From assembly GCA_009785395.1 (NCBI GenBank), contig WQWK01000088.1:1-7768 (forward strand): a DNA stretch of 7,768 nt, given 5' to 3'. Of this stretch, positions 5,871-7,768 are shown in pieces; positions within the stretch are counted from its first letter, which is position 1; each line of letters begins with the position of its first letter. The translations under genes and the position numbers were made by a program. A model generated the notes under the pieces. The model did not search any database and was not told where the DNA came from. It saw only the letters and a program-made list of their open reading frames with translations. The DNA comes from Conexibacteraceae bacterium. GTDB taxonomy: Bacteria > Actinomycetota > Thermoleophilia > Solirubrobacterales > Solirubrobacteraceae.

Positions 5871-6815
5871 ATGGCTGTCTACGCACCTGAAATACCTGAG
5901 TACGAGCACCTCACCGTCCGTCAGGTCGGTGGAAATATCGGCGCCGAGATCGGTGGAGTCGTCGTCTCAGGCGAGCTCGCGGGCGCTGTCGTCCGCGAGC
6001 TGCGCCTGGCGCTCCTGCGCCATCGCGTGATCTTCCTGCGCGACCAGCTGGAGGCCGACGCCGAGGATCAGCTCGCGTTCGCGAGCCTGCTCGGAACCCC
6101 GACCAAGCCCCACCCGACCGTCGCGGGTGACGGCCGCGCCGTCCTGCCGATCGACTCGGAGCAGGGCAAGGCCAACAGCTGGCATACGGACGTCACGTTC
6201 GTCGACCGCATCCCGGCGATCAGCGTGCTGCGCGCCGTGAAGCTGCCGCCGTACGGGGGCACGACCGTGTGGGCCAACACCGTGCACGCCTACGAGCTGC
6301 TGCCGGCGCCGCTGAAGATCCTCGCCGAGCGCCTGCGCGCCGTGCACTCGAACCGTTACGACTACGCCGGCAGCCAGCCGCAGATCGGCGGCGTCGACGT
6401 CAAGCAGCGGGCCCACCGCGAGGAGTTCGAGCAGCTCGAGTTCGTGGCGGAGCACCCGGTCGTGCGTGTGCATCCCGAGACCCACGAGCCGTCGCTGCTG
6501 CTCGGCCACTTCGTCCGCAACATCGTCGGTCTGCAGACGCTCGACTCAAACGCGATCTTCGAGCTCCTCCAGCGCCACGTGATCAGGCTCGAGAACACCG
6601 TCCGCTGGAACTGGGAGCCGGGTGACATCGCGATCTGGGACAACCGTGCCACGCAGCACTACGCCGTCGCCGATTACGACGACCACGCGCGCATGATGCA
6701 CCGGATCACGCTGGCCGGAGACATCCCGGTCGGCGTCGACGGGATCCCCAGCCTCGCGCTCAAGGGCGACGCCTCGGTCTACTCGGAGATCGCGCCGCCG
6801 CCGGCCAGATTCTGA
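5871..6815 (+). CDS. tauD: TauD-family Fe(II)/2-oxoglutarate sulfonate dioxygenase
   Basis: This 314-residue cytoplasmic enzyme probably oxidises a sulfonate at the carbon bearing sulfur, using O2 and 2-oxoglutarate and releasing sulfite, an aldehyde, succinate and CO2. The iron triad is H105 and D107 in SWHTDVTF, plus H263 in [14 protein letters not shown]274 and R278 lie 11 and 15 residues after H263, the same spacing as E. coli TauD R266 and R270, which contact 2-oxoglutarate and the sulfonate group. H81 in TKPHPTV may match the sulfonate-contacting H70. GAGGTG at 5861-5866 is a good ribosome site for ATG 5871. It lies 49 bp after the binding-protein gene on the same strand, so it is probably cotranscribed. 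The substrate could be taurine or another alkylsulfonate; alkylsulfatase (AtsK-like) activity is a less likely alternative. Confidence 0.9.
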   Translation: MAVYAPEIPEYEHLTVRQVGGNIGAEIGGVVVSGELAGAVVRELRLALLRHRVIFLRDQLEADAEDQLAFASLLGTPTKPHPTVAGDGRAVLPIDSEQGKANSWHTDVTFVDRIPAISVLRAVKLPPYGGTTVWANTVHAYELLPAPLKILAERLRAVHSNRYDYAGSQPQIGGVDVKQRAHREEFEQLEFVAEHPVVRVHPETHEPSLLLGHFVRNIVGLQTLDSNAIFELLQRHVIRLENTVRWNWEPGDIAIWDNRATQHYAVADYDDHARMMHRITLAGDIPVGVDGIPSLALKGDASVYSEIAPPPARF

Positions 6816-6850
6816 AACGCGGTGTAACGGATCGCGTCGTGGGTGGACCT

Positions 6851-6875
6851 AATGACATCCCCGCGGGATGTCATT
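6851..6875 (+). terminator. 11-bp stem hairpin between tauD and the beta-propeller gene
   Basis: AATGACATCCC (6851-6861) and GGGATGTCATT (6865-6875) pair perfectly around CGC. It begins 36 bases after the tauD stop and ends 31 bases before the next start, with no T-tract. It may terminate or attenuate the sulfonate operon, or be an operator. Only 31 bases, mostly ribosome site, separate it from the next start, and no promoter is visible there. If the downstream gene is transcribed from upstream, this hairpin would lie in its 5' leader. Confidence 0.5.
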
Positions 6876-6906
6876 GACCAACTCACAAGAAGGAAGGAAA
6901 GACCAC

Positions 6907-7768
6907 ATGCGCGTACGCACACGTATCGCTGTGCCGCTCGTTCTGTTGACGGGCGCCCTCGGGGCGCCCGCGATCGCTTCGGCGGATACCGTGGCCGCGG
7001 CTCCCGAGCACGGCGCCGGCTACGTCTACCTCGACAACAACACGGCTGGGGCGAACACGATCTCCGGCTTCAGCCGCAGCGCCGACGGCGCGCTGACGCC
7101 GCTGGCGGGTTCACCGTTCGCCGCAGGCGGGGCGGGCGCAGGCGCCGGCCTCGGCTCGCAGGGCGCAATCCAGACCACCGACCACGGCCGGTTCGTGCTG
7201 GCCGTCGACGCCGGCAGCAACCAGATCTCGGTCGAGCGCGTCGGCGCGAGCGGGTCGCTGACCCCCGTGCCGGGCAGCCCGTTCTCCTCCGATGGCGTGG
7301 AGCCCGACAGCATCGCCGTCAACCACGGCCTGGTCTACGTCTCCAACACCGGTGCGGGCGGGAGCAACTACACCGGCTTCAGGCTCAACGACGAGGGCCA
7401 GCTGACCCCGATCCCCGGGTCGACCGTGCCGCTGCCCGACGGTTCCGGCCCGGGCGACGTCGTGCTCAACAGCAACAACACCAAGCTCGCCGGCGTGCGC
7501 GTCACGACCTCGCTGATCGACAGCTTCGCGCTCGACCCCAGCGGCCGCCCGCACGCGGCTCCGGGCTCGCCGTACGCGGCGCAGGGCCTCGGCCCGTTCG
7601 GCAGCGAGTTCCGTCCGACCAACCCCAACCAGCTGTTCGTCGTCAATGCTCACAATGGCGCCGGCCTCGGCACCACCTCGGCATACAACGTTCTCGCTGA
7701 CGGGTCGCTGCTCTCGGTCGGCACCTCACCGTTCGCCGACTTCGAGACGGCGCCGTGCTGGGCAGTGA
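6907..7768 (+). CDS. Secreted beta-propeller (lactonase-like) protein, 3' end outside window
   Basis: The frame from ATG 6907 stays open to the window edge (287 residues seen). A purine-rich AAGAAGGAAGGAAAG tract ending at 6901 is a strong ribosome site. Residues 1-26 are a signal peptide (MRVRTRIAVP, hydrophobic core, cleavage near AIASA). The exported part is a series of about 50-residue blades. Each ends in a turn like GALTPLAGSPF (61-71), GSLTPVPGSPF (116-126), GQLTPIPGS (164-172), GRPHAAPGSPY (213-223) and GSLLSVGTSPF (266-276). This is the pattern of YncE/6-phosphogluconolactonase-like seven-bladed propellers. No catalytic assignment can be made, and many secreted members have no known activity. 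The seen part has only the initiator methionine and one cysteine, C284. A longer open frame from 6843 in another phase is a GC-driven artefact. Confidence 0.8.
   Translation, partial: MRVRTRIAVPLVLLTGALGAPAIASADTVAAAPEHGAGYVYLDNNTAGANTISGFSRSADGALTPLAGSPFAAGGAGAGAGLGSQGAIQTTDHGRFVLAVDAGSNQISVERVGASGSLTPVPGSPFSSDGVEPDSIAVNHGLVYVSNTGAGGSNYTGFRLNDEGQLTPIPGSTVPLPDGSGPGDVVLNSNNTKLAGVRVTTSLIDSFALDPSGRPHAAPGSPYAAQGLGPFGSEFRPTNPNQLFVVNAHNGAGLGTTSAYNVLADGSLLSVGTSPFADFETAPCWAV

Noticed and set aside
6843..7700. Open frame of 285 codons in another phase over the propeller gene
   Set aside because: Its product is Arg/Pro-rich low-complexity sequence. The frame from 6907 has a strong ribosome site, a signal peptide and regular propeller blades.

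Overview
The window is GC-rich throughout. Its codon use strongly favours G or C at third positions, and it carries an RsbW/SpoIIE/STAS partner-switching module, a leaky TTG start, a non-lipidated binding protein with a lysine-rich tail, and a secreted beta-propeller of the 'PGSPF' repeat type. Together these suggest a high-GC actinobacterium, possibly of the Thermoleophilia/Solirubrobacterales type. That assignment is inference and no marker gene proves it. No plainly novel machine was found. The most interesting part is the control region and protein composition of the sulfonate operon.

Layout. Positions 1-205 hold the 3' end of an IS481-type insertion sequence: the transposase C-terminus and the right terminus with a repeated 14-bp motif. 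It stops about five bases from the 3' end of a tRNA-Arg(ACG) gene on the minus strand (210-283). After a 151-bp gap, a two-gene translationally coupled operon (435-2908) encodes a receiver-GAF-PP2C phosphatase-RsbW-like kinase fusion and a STAS anti-sigma factor antagonist. A strong hairpin overlapping the antagonist stop codon ends this unit (2908-2934).

A 147-bp control region follows (2935-3081). It holds a perfect 12-bp palindrome, a second dyad around a TTGACT box, and a hairpin that overlaps a possible 16-codon cysteine-containing leader peptide. It precedes a sulfonate uptake and desulfonation operon: permease (ssuC-like), ATPase (ssuB-like), binding protein (ssuA-like) and a TauD-type Fe(II)/2-oxoglutarate dioxygenase (3082-6815). 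The first three genes overlap by 4 bp each (ATGA, TTGA). The predicted logic is that the binding protein captures an organosulfonate outside the cell, the ABC transporter imports it, and the dioxygenase hydroxylates the carbon next to the sulfonate so that sulfite is released for sulfur assimilation. The four proteins contain no cysteine and very few methionines, as expected for proteins made during sulfur starvation.

A 25-bp hairpin (6851-6875) separates this operon from a secreted beta-propeller (lactonase-like) gene that starts at 6907 and runs off the end of the window.
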